From an uncultured Chloroflexota bacterium (lineage in GTDB: Bacteria > Chloroflexota > Dehalococcoidia > Lucifugimonadales > CAJWER01), in assembly GCA_913030785.1 (NCBI GenBank), contig CAJWER010000033.1:1-17769 (forward strand): 17,769 nt of DNA, read 5' to 3'. A model generated the notes under the pieces. It saw only the letters and a list, made by a program, of their open reading frames with translations, did not search any database and was not told where the DNA came from. The first letter of the stretch is position 1. Each line of letters starts with the position of its first letter. Positions 1 to 7,648 of the stretch are shown piece by piece. A program made the translations under genes and the position numbers.

Positions 1-325
1 CCTCGAAGGTATCACCCTGCCGCATCCGACGGCCTGGCTTCACCAGAGCGTGCCATCTGCCGGGCTCAAGACGTTGTAGCAGTAGCAACTCCACGCTGCC
101 GCCGCCGGCACGCGTGGCATAGAGTCTGGCCGGGATTACCCGGCTGTCGTTGAACACCAGCACGTCGCCGGGCCGCAGATACTCGGGCAGGTCGTAGAAC
201 CGGCGATGATCAAGGTTGCCGGACGCCCGGTCCAGCACCATTAGCCGCGAGTGGTCGCGCGGCTCGACGGGGGTCTGGGCGATCAACTCTTCGGGCAGAT
301 GGTAATCGAAGTCGTCCGTCTTCAA
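1..325 (-). CDS. queA: QueA, tRNA queuosine ribosyltransferase-isomerase (N-terminal part)
   Basis: Partial gene; its C-terminal two thirds lie beyond the left edge. The 108 visible residues begin MKTDDFDYHLPEELIAQTP and include LVFNDSRVIPARL (about 58-70), both hallmarks of S-adenosylmethionine:tRNA ribosyltransferase-isomerase. That enzyme transfers the ribosyl part of SAM onto 7-aminomethyl-7-deazaguanine at position 34 of tRNA, making epoxyqueuosine. The start is a TTG at 323-325: no ATG or GTG fits the family N-terminus, and an AGGA lies a few bases upstream. The gene reads away from the window, and a hairpin repeat separates it from folD. Family assignment is secure; the TTG start is likely. 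Confidence 0.9.
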   Translation of the reverse strand, partial: MKTDDFDYHLPEELIAQTPVEPRDHSRLMVLDRASGNLDHRRFYDLPEYLRPGDVLVFNDSRVIPARLYATRAGGGSVELLLLQRLEPGRWHALVKPGRRMRQGDTFE

Positions 326-345
326 GTTGGTCCTGTCAGTATGGA

Positions 346-451
346 CCTCTCTCAAGGGAGAGGGAATGGTTTGGGGTGAGTACGAGTAGCCGAGACTGGC
401 CCCCTCATCCTAACCTTCTCCCCCGTGAGGGAGAAGGGATTGAGCTGAGGG
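346..451. repeat. Pair of inverted REP-like palindromes
   Basis: Two related hairpins face each other between queA and folD. The left has CCTCTC (346-351) pairing with GAGAGG (358-363). The right has CCTTCTCCC (414-422) pairing with GGGAGAAGG (429-437), inside an outer CCCTCA (402-407) / TGAGGG (446-451). The reverse complement of the left flank (CTCACCCCAAACC) resembles the right flank (CCTCATCCTAACC), so these are two units of one family in opposite orientation, as in bacterial interspersed mosaic elements. In the minus direction they sit just after the folD stop and could also stabilise its mRNA end. Confidence 0.75.
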
Positions 452-470
452 TGAACTTGCGGAATTTTCG

Positions 471-1361
471 TCAGCCTTTCGCCGCTGCCTGCTGTGCTGC
501 TAGCAGGGTGTTCTGAAGCAGCATGGCGATGGTCATTGGCCCGACGCCTCCAGGCACCGGGGTAATTGCGGATGCCTTTTCCGACACCGCTTCGAAATCA
601 ACGTCTCCTACGAGCCGGTAGCCACACTTGCGTTCCGGTGCGTCGATCCGGTTCGTACCGACATCGATCACTACGGCTCCGTCCTTGACCATGTCCGCAG
701 TGATAATCCCCGGCTGCCCCATCGCGGCGACGAGGATGTCCGCCTGGCGGGTGATCGAACCGAGATCAGCGGTACGGCTATGGCAAATGGTCACAGTGGC
801 ATTTGCGCCCGCTGCTTTCTGCATCAGCAGCAGGGAGATGGGCTTGCCTACGATCTCGCTCCTACCGCACACGACGACATGTTTGCCCGATGGATCATTC
901 CCCGTCCGCAGCAGCATCTGCTGGATGCCCGCAGGAGTCGCCGGCACGAATCTGGCCCGCCCCTGAACCAGCAGGCCAACGTTTGTAGGGTGCAAGCCGT
1001 CCACGTCCTTGTCAGGGTTGAGAGCCTCTATCACCGCGTCCACGTCTATGTGATCGGGCACCGGCAATTGGACCAGGACCCCGGACACCGAGTCGTCGTC
1101 GCCGAGCAAGCGAACCTGTCTCAGAAGCTCATCCTGGGTGACATCCGCGGGCAGCGTATCGTCTGAGGCGACCATCCCTGCTTCCGTGGCGACCTTTTTC
1201 TTGCTGCGGACGTAGATGGACGACGCCGGATCGTCGCCGACGAGAACCACCGCGAGCCTGGGCACAATCCCAAACCGCTGTTTCATCTCCACGACCCCTG
1301 CCGCAACCTCAGCCCGCACCTCGCCAGCGATTCGCTTTCCGTCGATCAGTTCGGCTTTCAA
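471..1361 (-). CDS. folD: FolD, methylenetetrahydrofolate dehydrogenase / methenyl-THF cyclohydrolase
   Basis: Cytoplasmic bifunctional enzyme that interconverts 5,10-methylene-THF, 5,10-methenyl-THF and 10-formyl-THF using NADP. The 296-aa length matches the family. The catalytic YVRSK pair is Y50/K54, followed by the substrate-pocket QLPVP (98-102) and KDVDGLHP (118-125). The Rossmann half has CGRSEIVGKP (165-174), and PVPGGVGPMT (268-277) is the C-terminal signature. The ATG at 1359-1361 is preceded by an AAGGGGGG purine-rich ribosome site about 10 nt upstream. It is divergent from metF, which uses the same folate pool, across a 482-bp gap. Nothing about the gene looks damaged. Confidence 0.97.
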   Translation of the reverse strand: MKAELIDGKRIAGEVRAEVAAGVVEMKQRFGIVPRLAVVLVGDDPASSIYVRSKKKVATEAGMVASDDTLPADVTQDELLRQVRLLGDDDSVSGVLVQLPVPDHIDVDAVIEALNPDKDVDGLHPTNVGLLVQGRARFVPATPAGIQQMLLRTGNDPSGKHVVVCGRSEIVGKPISLLLMQKAAGANATVTICHSRTADLGSITRQADILVAAMGQPGIITADMVKDGAVVIDVGTNRIDAPERKCGYRLVGDVDFEAVSEKASAITPVPGGVGPMTIAMLLQNTLLAAQQAAAKG

Positions 1362-1440
1362 TGGTACTAAGACCCCCCTTAATCAGATCTTGGATTTCTT
1401 GTAGGGCACGGAGGCATTACTCGCAGCCATGTCAGCCGCT

Positions 1441-1530
1441 CGCCTTTTTGAAAAAAGGAGGAAAGGTGTGCGTGAGGGACACCCTCACGCACCCGGCAAA
1501 GGGGCTTCGCCCCTCTGCACTCCCCTTATC
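1441..1530. repeat. Compound multi-hairpin intergenic repeat
   Basis: Three palindromes in a row: CCTTTTT (1443-1449) / AAAAAGG (1452-1458); GTGCGTGAGGG (1468-1478) / CCCTCACGCAC (1482-1492), a perfect 11-bp stem with a 3-nt loop; and AGGGGC (1500-1505) / GCCCCT (1509-1514). The order of an A/T stem, a GGGACACCC-type hairpin and a GGGGCTTCGCCCC hairpin resembles a dispersed intergenic element that I associate with Dehalococcoidia-like genomes; this is recollection, not a search. A weak second match to its CCCGGCA..GGGGCTT core occurs at 1634-1649. No ORF in it is convincing. Confidence 0.65.
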
Positions 1531-1767
1531 AGCAGTATGCCAGAGACCGCTTATGGAGTTACCCCCGTTACCTCGAAACAAATAGTGCGAGACACACTCA
1601 CAGGATTTCGATCATGGTGAGTCTGCCGAAACTCCCGGCAGGGGGCTTTACCTTGTCACACGCTTTTTCAATTCGGACGGTACCAGCCCCGCCCGCAGTG
1701 TCCGCGCACAGAGCCGTACGCAGTACATCGATTATATACGGAGCGGTGTTATCGCACGACCGTCGGC
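1531..1767. other. Intergenic stretch without recognisable feature
   Basis: This is the middle of the folD-metF divergent region. Short open frames here have no recognisable domain, no good ribosome site and no start matching a known family. No tRNA cloverleaf, riboswitch or convincing minus-strand promoter for folD could be recognised by eye. Confidence 0.5.
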
Positions 1768-1796
1768 TTTCCAACGGTGGGAGTGGCAACTATAAT
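1768..1796 (+). promoter_or_regulatory. Sigma-70-type promoter of the metF operon
   Basis: TTTCCA (1768-1773), a 17-nt spacer and a perfect TATAAT (1791-1796) place transcription start near 1803, giving a leader of about 41 nt before metF. An 8-bp inverted repeat, GGGAGTGG (1779-1786) and CCACTCCC (1817-1824), straddles the -10 box and the expected start, as an operator might. The -35 box is only a partial match. Confidence 0.6.
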
Positions 1797-1843
1797 ATTT
1801 TCTATTGCTGGCGGACCCACTCCCCAACCTTCGAGGTGTCTGA

Positions 1844-2728
1844 TTGAGCAGGTTCTCAAAGGCCCTTTCATCGGGCAAATTTGCGGTGACGTGCGAGTTG
1901 AACCCACCCAAGGGGGTCAATCTGGATCCCTTGTTCAAAAAGGCACTTGCGCTTGATGGCTCTGTCGATGCCTTCAACCTCACGGACTCCGCCGGTTCCA
2001 ATCTTGCCATGGCGCCGATTGGCGCAGCCCGGCTCCTCGCGGAGAAGGGTGTCGAGACGATTCTCCAAATAGCATGCCGCGACAGGAACAGGCTCGCGCT
2101 TCAATCGGAGATGCTTGCCGCGGGCGCCCTGGGCCTCTCGAACGTACTGTGCATGACCGGCGACCCTCCCGGCAGGGGAGACCACGCAGAGGCCAAGGCC
2201 GTGTTCGACATCGACGCCATTGACCTGCTTCGTGCCCTTAGCGCATTGTCGTCAGGTCGCGACTTCGCGGGGAATGAGCTGAAAGGCACGCCAGAGGTAT
2301 TCGCCGGAGCGGTCGTCAACCCCGGCGCATCAGACCTGGACAAAGAGCTTTCCAGGATGGAAGACAAGGTCAAGGCCGGGGCAGCCTTTTTTCAGTCGCA
2401 GGCAGTGTACGACCCAGAACCATTTGAGAAATTCATGGTCCGTGCCAGGGAGTTCGGTGTGCCGGTCCTCGCCGGGATGATAGTCCTGAAGTCCGCCAAG
2501 ATGGCCAGAAATCTCGACGCCACCATGCCAGGGGTCTCTGTGCCGCAGCCCATCATCGATGAGATGGAGCGCGCCGAGGACCGGACTGCCGCAAGCACAC
2601 GCATTACGGCCGAACTGATCAATCAGGTGAAAGGCATGTGTGACGGCGTCCACATCATGGCAATCGGATGGGAGTCCAAGGTGCCCGCGATTCTTGCCGC
2701 TGCCAGTCTTGCAGCCAAGGCAGCCTGA
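1844..2728 (+). CDS. metF: MetF-type methylenetetrahydrofolate reductase
   Basis: Flavoprotein that reduces 5,10-methylene-THF to 5-methyl-THF, supplying methyl groups for methionine synthesis. The 294 aa form a single TIM-barrel domain of normal bacterial size. Visible family motifs are CELNPPKG with catalytic Glu18, LTDSAGSN (47-53), the flavin/folate-site CRDRN (78-82), LCMTGDPPG (102-110) and FFQSQ (182-186). The start is TTG at 1844, chosen because GAGGTG (1833-1838) lies 5 nt upstream and the N-terminus then fits the family. It is first in the plus-strand operon and divergent from folD, the preceding pathway step. The residues assigned above as functional are family knowledge placed by eye. 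Confidence 0.93.
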   Translation: MSRFSKALSSGKFAVTCELNPPKGVNLDPLFKKALALDGSVDAFNLTDSAGSNLAMAPIGAARLLAEKGVETILQIACRDRNRLALQSEMLAAGALGLSNVLCMTGDPPGRGDHAEAKAVFDIDAIDLLRALSALSSGRDFAGNELKGTPEVFAGAVVNPGASDLDKELSRMEDKVKAGAAFFQSQAVYDPEPFEKFMVRAREFGVPVLAGMIVLKSAKMARNLDATMPGVSVPQPIIDEMERAEDRTAASTRITAELINQVKGMCDGVHIMAIGWESKVPAILAAASLAAKAA

Positions 2729-2765
2729 TAGTAGCTGCAGTCCCCACAAAAGACGAGGAATGAGC

Positions 2766-3158
2766 ATGCTGGTAACGGGTGTAGACATCATCGAGATCGA
2801 TCGCGTGCGGGCCGTGGCGGAGCGCTACGGCCAGCGGTTTTTCGACAGGATATACACCGCGGGAGAGCAGGGATACTGCCGGGGACGTGCTCCCCAACTC
2901 GCCAGTCGATTCGCGGCCAAAGAGGCCGTCATGAAGGCCCTTGGCACCGGCGCTCGCGGGGTAAGTTGGCGTCATATCGAGGTGACAAGGTGCAGAGGCC
3001 AGGCCCCTGCGATCACCCTTCATGGCACGGCTCTGGCCCGGGCGCAAAAGATCGGCCTTGGCGACATCGCCCTTTCGCTCTCCCATTCCAGGGAGTACGC
3101 CGTCGCGTCCGTGGTCGGAGACAGCGAACACGGCAACCTCGTTCCACACTGGACATAA
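2766..3158 (+). CDS. acpS: AcpS, holo-[acyl-carrier-protein] synthase
   Basis: Transfers 4'-phosphopantetheine from CoA to the serine of apo-acyl carrier protein, activating fatty-acid synthesis. The 130-aa protein begins MLVTGVDIIEIDRV with Mg-binding Asp8. It carries the second signature RFAAKEAVMKALG (48-60) with Glu53, and LSLSHSREYAVA near the end. Two in-frame ATGs occur, at 2760 and 2766. I chose 2766 because GAGGA (2755-2759) abuts the first but sits 6 nt from the second. It lies 37 nt after metF and 15 nt before the LLM gene. The C-terminal dozen residues (GDSEHGNLVPHWT) look like a short extension with no known role. Confidence 0.93.
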   Translation: MLVTGVDIIEIDRVRAVAERYGQRFFDRIYTAGEQGYCRGRAPQLASRFAAKEAVMKALGTGARGVSWRHIEVTRCRGQAPAITLHGTALARAQKIGLGDIALSLSHSREYAVASVVGDSEHGNLVPHWT

Positions 3159-3173
3159 CCACCGGAGGGCCCG

Positions 3174-4100
3174 ATGCGCATCGGCATATTCATCGGCGTC
3201 GTTGGCTCCGCACCTACCCTCGAGGGACAGGTGCAACAGGTCGTCGAAGCCGAGGCCGACGGTTTCGATAGCTACTGGACCCCCCAGGTCGCCGGTACCG
3301 ACGCCCTCACCCTGCTGGCACTAGCGGGTGCTCGAACGAGCCGCATCGAGGTGGGCACCGCGGTTGTGCCCATATTCCAGCGACACCCCACGGCCCTTGC
3401 GCAGCAGGCCCTCACGACGCAGGCAGCTACAGCCGGACGCCTCGCCCTCGGAATCGGGCTTTCCCACAAGCCATCCGTCGAGGACCGAATGGGCCTCTCC
3501 TTCGACAGGCCTGCGCTCCGCATGTTGGAGTACGTTTCGGTGCTGCGTGAGTTAGTGCAGGAGGGACGGACCCGATTCTCTGGCGAAACACTCAGCGTGT
3601 CCGCGACCGTGCAGGTCCCGAGCGGATCGCCGTTCCCCATACTCATCGCCGCTCTCGGTCCTTGGATGCTGAAGATCGCAGGTGAGCTGTCGGAGGGCAC
3701 CGTCACATGGATGGTAGGCCCAAAGACGCTGCGAGACCACATCACGCCAAGAATATCCGCCGCGGCCGCTGAAATGGGCAGGCCTGCCCCTCGAATCTGC
3801 GCCGGGGTCCCTATCTGCGTCACCGACGACCCAGCAGGCGCACGTGGACGCGCTGCGGAGCTGTTCCAGCGCTACAGCTCGCTCCCCAGCTACCGAAAGA
3901 TGCTCGAGATGGAGGGAACGAACGAGCCCGCCGATGTCGCCGTTGTAGGCGATGAGGCCAGCGTCGAGCGGCAACTACGAGAATACGCGGAAGGCGGTGC
4001 GACCGATCTCCTGGCCGTCGTGTTCCCTCGTGGCCCCGACGAGTACGCCTCCACCGCACGCACGAGAGCCTTTCTCAAGAAACTCGTGGGTAAGTTGTGA
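3174..4100 (+). CDS. LLM-class, probably F420-dependent oxidoreductase
   Basis: Luciferase-like monooxygenase-fold protein, 308 aa, best matching my recollection of the MSMEG_4879-type F420-dependent subfamily. It starts with the typical first strand MRIGIFIGV. The barrel motifs GTAVVPIFQRHP (61-72) and LALGIGLSHKP (90-100) follow, then PILIAALGP near 152-160. The substrate is unknown. ATG 3174 follows GGAGGG (3164-3169) with 4 nt spacing. It lies 15 nt after acpS and 7 nt before the NAD(P)HX repair gene, so it is co-transcribed with housekeeping genes, which does not reveal its substrate. Whether it uses F420 or FMN cannot be told from sequence by eye. Confidence 0.85.
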   Translation: MRIGIFIGVVGSAPTLEGQVQQVVEAEADGFDSYWTPQVAGTDALTLLALAGARTSRIEVGTAVVPIFQRHPTALAQQALTTQAATAGRLALGIGLSHKPSVEDRMGLSFDRPALRMLEYVSVLRELVQEGRTRFSGETLSVSATVQVPSGSPFPILIAALGPWMLKIAGELSEGTVTWMVGPKTLRDHITPRISAAAAEMGRPAPRICAGVPICVTDDPAGARGRAAELFQRYSSLPSYRKMLEMEGTNEPADVAVVGDEASVERQLREYAEGGATDLLAVVFPRGPDEYASTARTRAFLKKLVGKL

Positions 4101-4107
4101 ATCCCCC

Positions 4108-5703
4108 ATGAAGATCGTCACCTCTGAGCAGATGCGGCTGATCGAACAGCGGTCCGAGGAGGCCAGGGTCTCCACAGATAAACTCATGGAGAACGCCGGA
4201 CTCGCGGTCGCACGGAGCGTGCGGCGCGAGCTGGGCTCCCTGGTCGGGGCCCACGCAATGGTCCTGGTCGGGCGCGGCAATAACGGCGGCGACGGCCTCG
4301 TCGTGGCCCGACGACTGCGCTCGTGGGGCTGCAGTGTCTCAGTATTCCTGACCGGCCCGCGATCGGAGGGCGACTCGAAGCTCGCCGCCGTCGCCGAGCG
4401 AGACATCCCGGTCTACACCATCGATCGCAACGAAGACCTGACCAAGTTGAGTGAGCTACTTGCGAGGACGGACATCGTGGTAGACGCGGTGCTAGGCACC
4501 GGTCGTTCACGGCCCATCGAGGGCGTCCTGCGAGAAGCTCTGGCGCTGGTTCGTGAGGCAACTGAACAGCGTTCCGGGCCTGGCATCATTGCTGTGGATC
4601 TGCCGTCAGGCGTCGACGGCGACACCGGAGCAGCGGATGACGCCGCCCTCGCCGCCGACCTTACCATCACACTGGGAAGGCCCAAGGCGGGGCTGTACCG
4701 GTTCCCTGGAGCCACACTGGCAGGAGAGGTCGAGATCGCCGACATTGGCCTGCCGGACGATCTGGATGGCGATGTTTTCGTGGAGCTTGTGACCCGCTGC
4801 TGGGCATCCGAACACCTGCCAAAACGGTCACCGTCCGCCCATAAAGGCAGCTTCGGCAAGACGATGGTGGTAGCCGGGTCCAGCAACTACATCGGCGCTG
4901 CACATCTTGCGACGGCGGCAGCGGGCCGGGCCGGGGCCGGGCTCGTAACGCTCGCGATACCGCGAAGCCTCGTGACCGACGTAGCGGCCAGAGCCCCGGA
5001 GCCCACGTACATACCCCTCCCAGAGTCGGCGCCGGGCGTCATCGAAGCGGGCTCCTCCGAGCTCATCCTCGACGGCCTGAACGGGTATAGCTCGCTTCTC
5101 GTGGGCTGTGGACTGGGTCAGGCACCCGAGACCGCCGATCTGGTGCAGCGCCTTCTACTCTCCGGGGCGGTGCTGCCTCCGATCGTCATAGACGCGGACG
5201 GGCTGAACCTGCTCCCGAAGGTAGCGGGGCAGGAATGGTGGAAGGGATTGCCGCGACCAGCGATCCTCACACCGCATTCTGGAGAGATGGCCCGGCTGAC
5301 GGGGCTATCCATCGAGTATATCGAAGGCGAACGCGTAGCAGTCGCGATAGCATCGGCTGTGAAGTGGAACGCGGTGGTCGTACTGAAGGGAGCGTTCACC
5401 GTGGTGGCCACGCCCGACGGACGTGCCACGATTGCGCCCTTCGCAAACCCGGCGATGGCATCCGCTGGCACCGGTGACGTTCTTGCCGGGACTATCGCCG
5501 GGTTCCTTGCCCAGGGCCTCTCACCGGAAACTGCCGCCATACTGGGCGTGTTCGTCCATGGCCGGGCTGGGGAAGCCATCAGACGCCGTCTTGGCGACTC
5601 AGGCCTCCTGGCCAGCGATCTCCTACGGGCCATCCCCCGGACGGTCAGACGGCTTCGGGAACCTGCCATCCGGCACCCGATGCCGGGCAACGAGTGGAGG
5701 TAA
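4108..5703 (+). CDS. nnr: Bifunctional NAD(P)H-hydrate epimerase / ADP-dependent dehydratase
   Basis: Repairs NAD(P)HX, the hydrated damage product of NAD(P)H. The N-terminal YjeF_N domain (about 1-225) epimerises it: MENAG (27-31), GRGNNGGDGLVVAR (55-68), DAVLGTG (126-132), DLPSGVDGDTG (164-174). The C-terminal ribokinase-like domain (about 235-520) dehydrates it with ADP: HKGSFG (245-250), IDADGLN (361-367), LTPHSGEMARL (387-397), and SAGTGDVLAG (452-461) with the GTGD catalytic loop. The 531 aa match the fused family. An open frame continues upstream inside the LLM gene; ATG 4108 gives the canonical MKIVTSEQM start. No clear ribosome site is seen, so coupling to the preceding TGA 7 nt away is likely. 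Confidence 0.95.
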   Translation: MKIVTSEQMRLIEQRSEEARVSTDKLMENAGLAVARSVRRELGSLVGAHAMVLVGRGNNGGDGLVVARRLRSWGCSVSVFLTGPRSEGDSKLAAVAERDIPVYTIDRNEDLTKLSELLARTDIVVDAVLGTGRSRPIEGVLREALALVREATEQRSGPGIIAVDLPSGVDGDTGAADDAALAADLTITLGRPKAGLYRFPGATLAGEVEIADIGLPDDLDGDVFVELVTRCWASEHLPKRSPSAHKGSFGKTMVVAGSSNYIGAAHLATAAAGRAGAGLVTLAIPRSLVTDVAARAPEPTYIPLPESAPGVIEAGSSELILDGLNGYSSLLVGCGLGQAPETADLVQRLLLSGAVLPPIVIDADGLNLLPKVAGQEWWKGLPRPAILTPHSGEMARLTGLSIEYIEGERVAVAIASAVKWNAVVVLKGAFTVVATPDGRATIAPFANPAMASAGTGDVLAGTIAGFLAQGLSPETAAILGVFVHGRAGEAIRRRLGDSGLLASDLLRAIPRTVRRLREPAIRHPMPGNEWR

Positions 5704-5707
5704 TCCT

Positions 5708-6445
5708 ATGGCACAGCTGAAGGGTGACGAGCGGGCGCGATACGTGGCCCGTATGTTTGGACATATCTCAGAGCGCTACGACCGGCTCAATTCAATCATG
5801 TCCGGCGGACGCCACCATGCGTGGCGTCGCATGGCTACGAATATGGCGGTTATGGAGGCTACGGGCCCGGCCCTCGACGTGGCGACCGGCACCGGCGATT
5901 TCGCCCTGGAGCTGACGAACCGGCCGGAGGTCTCCGGGGTGATTGGCCTGGACTTTGCCCCTGAGATGTTGCCCCTTGCCCGGGACAAGACGCGCGAACG
6001 CCAGATGGCGGACCGCGCGGGCTACGCCGTTGCGGACGCCCACAACCTGCCCCTTCCCGACGATCACTTCATCTGCGCCACTGTGGGCTTCGGCGTTCGC
6101 AACTTCGTGGACCTGCCGAAGGCCCTCGGCGAGATGGTGAGGGTGCTGCGCCCGGGGGGTAACCTGGTAATACTGGAGATCGTGAGGCTCGAAGGCTTGG
6201 GTGTCGTGGGCAAGTTGTTCCCGCTGTACTTCCAGTACGTCACGCCGTGGATCGGCGCAATCTTCGGAGGCAATCGCGAGGCCTACACGTACCTACCGGA
6301 GTCTGTCCAGGGGTTTCTCAGCGCCACCGAACTATCCGCGATGTTGCGGCAGGCGGGGCTACAGGACGTGGAACACCGCAAGCTAGCCCTGGGCACCGTG
6401 GCGATACACGTGGGGATCAAGGCGGGCGCTACTTCTCATGGGTGA
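5708..6445 (+). CDS. ubiE: UbiE/MenG demethylmenaquinone methyltransferase
   Basis: SAM-dependent C-methyltransferase for the last step of menaquinone (or ubiquinone) synthesis; menaquinone is the likelier quinone in this lineage (inference). The 245 aa show KFxxIxxxYDxLN-like FGHISERYDRLNSIMS (17-32), SAM motif LDVATGTGDFAL (56-67), the family signature GFGVRNFVD (127-135) and VRVLRPGGNLVILE (144-157). ATG 5708 follows GGAGG (5696-5700), which overlaps the end of the nnr gene, 4 nt upstream. It is the last gene of the operon and its final 17 nt overlap tail-to-tail with the FAD oxidoreductase on the other strand, leaving no room for a dedicated terminator. Confidence 0.94.
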   Translation: MAQLKGDERARYVARMFGHISERYDRLNSIMSGGRHHAWRRMATNMAVMEATGPALDVATGTGDFALELTNRPEVSGVIGLDFAPEMLPLARDKTRERQMADRAGYAVADAHNLPLPDDHFICATVGFGVRNFVDLPKALGEMVRVLRPGGNLVILEIVRLEGLGVVGKLFPLYFQYVTPWIGAIFGGNREAYTYLPESVQGFLSATELSAMLRQAGLQDVEHRKLALGTVAIHVGIKAGATSHG

Positions 6446-7580
6446 TGTTCCAGAACAGGGGACGAGCCATGTAGTCAGGGGTTGCGTCTCCAGCAAGACG
6501 TGATGGCAAAAATGCCTCCAGGGCCGTCGCATCACTGGATGCGATGTAATCGGCCATCAACTCGCCGGAACCCGAACTCAGCATTATGCCGGCGTGATCG
6601 TGGCCCGACGCGACCCTGAGCCCCTCCCAACCTGGTACCGGACCCATCAGTGGCACGCCGTCCGGCGAACCGGGCCTCACCCCGGCCACCGTCCCCACAA
6701 ACTCCGCCTCGCCCAGTATCGGGAACACATTCATGCCAGCCTCTGTCACCTGCCTCACGCCGGAAACGGTAGTGTGGTCATTGAACACGCCCTCCTCCCT
6801 GGTTGCCCCAAGCACGAGGCTCCCGTCCGTCTGAGGGACGACGTTTTGCACGGTTGAGCGGGGGACGAATCCAGTCTTCCTGAGCCGAATCCGCTGGCCT
6901 CTCACAGGTCTGATTGGGATGGTCTCCGGCACCCATCGCCCGGCGATACCCGTCCATGGCCCAGCCGCCAACACGGTGTGCTCGGCATGGAATACCTCAA
7001 AGGGCGTACGTACACCCGTTACCCTGCCGCCTGCAACCTCCAGGCCCGTGACCTCGACGCCCTCCAGGAACGTGGCTCCCAGTCTGGTACCGGCATTCAC
7101 AAGGGAATCGACGAACGTCTTGCCGCGCACTGCACCCTCTTTTGGAGAGAACACCCCGCCCAGTACGCCTGGGTGGATTTCGGGCTCTCGCTCCCGGACC
7201 TCCTCAGGCCCAAGCCACGTCACACCCATGCCCATCTCTGTCTGCCAGGGGAGGTGTTCCTGAAGGAGCGGGTACAGACCCTCTGTCAGGGCGGGTTTCA
7301 GGATGCCGGTCAGGCGGAACTCTAGCTCCGCGCCAGCCTCGGCCAGCTCAGCGGAAAGTTGGGGGAACATATCGAAGGAGCTCATGCCGAGTCGGAAGAA
7401 GGAGGGCACGGCCCGGTCTATGTACCACAGCGGGCCGATGATGCCCACCGTTGCCCCCGAGGCGCCGGACGCGAATCGGTGCTGCTCGAAGACGGTACTC
7501 GTGATGCCGCGCTTTGCGATCTGGTAGGCAATCGAGCAGCCGATTACGCCCACGATCACGACTTCGGTGGTTCTGGGCGT
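6429..7580 (-). CDS. DadA/glycine-oxidase-type FAD-dependent oxidoreductase, damaged 5' end
   Basis: Amine-oxidising flavoprotein fold (DAO family, COG0665-like) of about 380 aa. It shows VIGCSIAYQIAKRG, SGASGATVGIIGP, VRGQRIRL and the FAD-closing C-terminal GHDHAGIMLSSGSGE. Two oddities occur at the N-terminus. The dinucleotide-binding motif reads VVIVGVIGCS where the family has VVIVGGGVIGCS, so two glycines of GxGxxG are missing. No ATG, GTG or TTG precedes it in frame: an AGGGG ribosome site is followed after 6 nt by ACG (7578-7580), one base from ATG. The first in-frame GTG (7559) falls inside the motif. The frame stays open back into the DUF1684 gene. It may be a decaying gene or an unusual start; substrate unknown. 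Confidence 0.75.
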   Translation of the reverse strand, partial: TPRTTEVVIVGVIGCSIAYQIAKRGITSTVFEQHRFASGASGATVGIIGPLWYIDRAVPSFFRLGMSSFDMFPQLSAELAEAGAELEFRLTGILKPALTEGLYPLLQEHLPWQTEMGMGVTWLGPEEVREREPEIHPGVLGGVFSPKEGAVRGKTFVDSLVNAGTRLGATFLEGVEVTGLEVAGGRVTGVRTPFEVFHAEHTVLAAGPWTGIAGRWVPETIPIRPVRGQRIRLRKTGFVPRSTVQNVVPQTDGSLVLGATREEGVFNDHTTVSGVRQVTEAGMNVFPILGEAEFVGTVAGVRPGSPDGVPLMGPVPGWEGLRVASGHDHAGIMLSSGSGELMADYIASSDATALEAFLPSRLAGDATPDYMARPLFWNITHEK

Positions 7581-7648
7581 AGCACACCCCTGGTGCGGTC
7601 GATGACAGTTTGGAGCGAGTGGGTCCGACCAGGCGGTAGCTGCGCGTC

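Noticed and set aside
1614..1847. 77-codon plus-strand frame in the folD-metF gap
   Set aside because: It crosses the metF promoter and start, has no ribosome site and no recognisable sequence.
2655..3236. Long minus-strand open frame (193 codons) over acpS
   Set aside because: It lies entirely opposite acpS and the metF end, shows no domain and has a composition expected of an antisense shadow in GC-rich DNA.
5118..5690. 190-codon antisense frame inside the NAD(P)HX repair gene
   Set aside because: Low-complexity Arg/Ser/Pro translation opposite a well-conserved kinase-like domain.
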